Below are positions 5,257 through 5,713 of a stretch of DNA of 5,713 nucleotides, in pieces; the first letter of the stretch is position 1, and each line of letters starts with the position of its first letter. Source of the stretch: Bacteroidales bacterium (GTDB lineage: Bacteria > Bacteroidota > Bacteroidia > Bacteroidales > VadinHA17); contig JADGPV010000077.1 of assembly GCA_017882245.1 (NCBI GenBank), forward strand, positions 1-5,713, written 5' to 3'. The notes under the pieces were generated by a model. That model did no database searches. It saw only the letters and a program-made list of their open reading frames with translations, and was not told where the DNA came from. The position numbers and the translations under genes are program-made.

Positions 5257-5280
5257 TTAATGATGAAGTAGTAGCACACA

Positions 5281-5299
5281 GGCGAGAGAGATACTCGCC
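5281..5299 (+). other. Stable hairpin in the rRNA leader
   Basis: GGCGAG (5281-5286) pairs perfectly with CTCGCC (5294-5299) around a 7-base AGAGATA loop. It lies 25 bases after boxA 2 and 77 bases before the mature 16S end. No T tract follows, so it is more likely a leader processing or antitermination structure than a terminator. From 5300 to 5375 I see only A/T-rich leader, which could pair with sequence beyond the 16S 3' end outside this window. Confidence 0.55.
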
Positions 5300-5375
5300 A
5301 AAAACCTAGCGATTTTGTTTGAGTTTTTGATGAGGCCGGATTGATCTTCGAAGGATATTTAAGAAATGAAATATT

Positions 5376-5713
5376 ACAATGAAGTGTTTGATCCTGGCTC
5401 AGGATGAACGCTAGCGGGAGGCTTAACACATGCAAGTCGAGGGGCATCACGAGGTAGCAATACTTTGGTGGCGACCGGCAGACGGGTGAGTAACGCGTAT
5501 GCAACCTACCCTGTACTGGGGGATAACCCGGAGAAATTCGGACTAATACCCCATAGTGATATAGAGAGGCATCTTGAAATATTTAAAGTTTCGACGGTAC
5601 GGGATGGGCATGCGTAACATTAGCTAGTTGGTAAGGTAACGGCTTACCAAGGCTTTGATGTTTAGGGGTCCTGAGAGGGTGGTCCCCCACACTGGTACTG
5701 AGACACGGACCAG
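5376..5713 (+). rRNA. 16S ribosomal RNA, 5' part (continues past the window)
   Basis: The first about 338 bases of 16S rRNA, roughly to the equivalent of E. coli position 320-330. Recognisable blocks are TTTGATCCTGGCTCAG, GATGAACGCTAGCGGGAGGC, TTAACACATGCAAGTCGAG, GGGTGAGTAACGCGTATG, TTAGCTAGTTGGTAAGGTAA and ACTGAGACACGGACCAG. The V1-V2 sequence and the CACTGGTACTGAGACACGGACCAG type are those of Bacteroidota. The mature 5' end is set by aligning G5381 with E. coli G6, so 5376 is good to within a few bases. One oddity: the usual AGAGTTTGATC reads AGTGTTTGATC, a T at E. coli position 10. The rest of the operon lies to the right of the window. Confidence 0.96.

Noticed and set aside
5072..5260. 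Plus-strand open frame of 62 codons in the rRNA leader
   Set aside because: Its start overlaps the P1 -7 box, so the P1 transcript would begin downstream of the ATG; the region is rRNA leader.
4832..5504. Three overlapping minus-strand open frames spanning the end of the coiled-coil gene, the rRNA control region and the 16S start
   Set aside because: They run antisense to a real gene and to rRNA control sequence, with low-complexity Phe/Ser/Leu-rich translations typical of A/T-rich non-coding DNA.

Overview
The window is ordinary chromosomal DNA from a member of the Bacteroidota, probably near Bacteroidales/Marinilabiliales. Three things point there. The 5' part of a 16S rRNA gene at the right edge has the phylum's typical V1-V2 sequence. 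The promoters follow the Bacteroidota pattern TTTG-N19/20-TAnnTTTG. The gene content also fits: a Bacteroidota-type aspartate kinase N-terminus, a possible GldN/PorN-like fragment, and a secreted, membrane-anchored coiled-coil protein of a type I associate with this phylum. The window stops inside the 16S gene, a common place for an assembly contig to break.

Left part (1-1667). A nearly complete class I fructose-1,6-bisphosphatase gene (fbp, minus strand) runs off the left edge. Divergent from it is a perfect -7 promoter box followed by only the first ~19 codons of an aspartate kinase; the rest of that gene is missing. Facing this stump is a 153-codon minus-strand open frame without a credible start codon, which looks like the C-terminal part of a GldN/PorN-like protein. 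This interval (about 1074-1667) looks like decayed or rearranged DNA.

Middle part (1670-3778, minus strand). Polyprenol monophosphomannose synthase (GT2 family) and an intact class I dihydroorotase (pyrC) form a two-gene operon with a 27-base gap. The GldN-like fragment begins immediately after the pyrC stop codon.

Right part (3779-5713, plus strand). A strong promoter drives tRNA-Ile(GAT) and tRNA-Ala(TGC), separated by a spacer with four copies of a 7-base repeat and closed by a clear intrinsic terminator. This pair normally sits inside the 16S-23S spacer; here it lies about 1.2 kb upstream of the 16S gene. Next is a 205-residue membrane-anchored coiled-coil protein. A 431-base non-coding rRNA control region follows: a G-quadruplex-capable tract, an A/T-rich segment, two tandem promoters with the same -7 octamer, each followed by a boxA-like antitermination element, and several hairpins. 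It ends in the 16S gene.

I found no new defence, mobile or biosynthetic system. The best leads are the duplicated promoter-boxA arrangement, the displaced tRNA pair, the two gene remnants, and a 16S substitution that breaks helix 1 and mismatches the common 27F primer.
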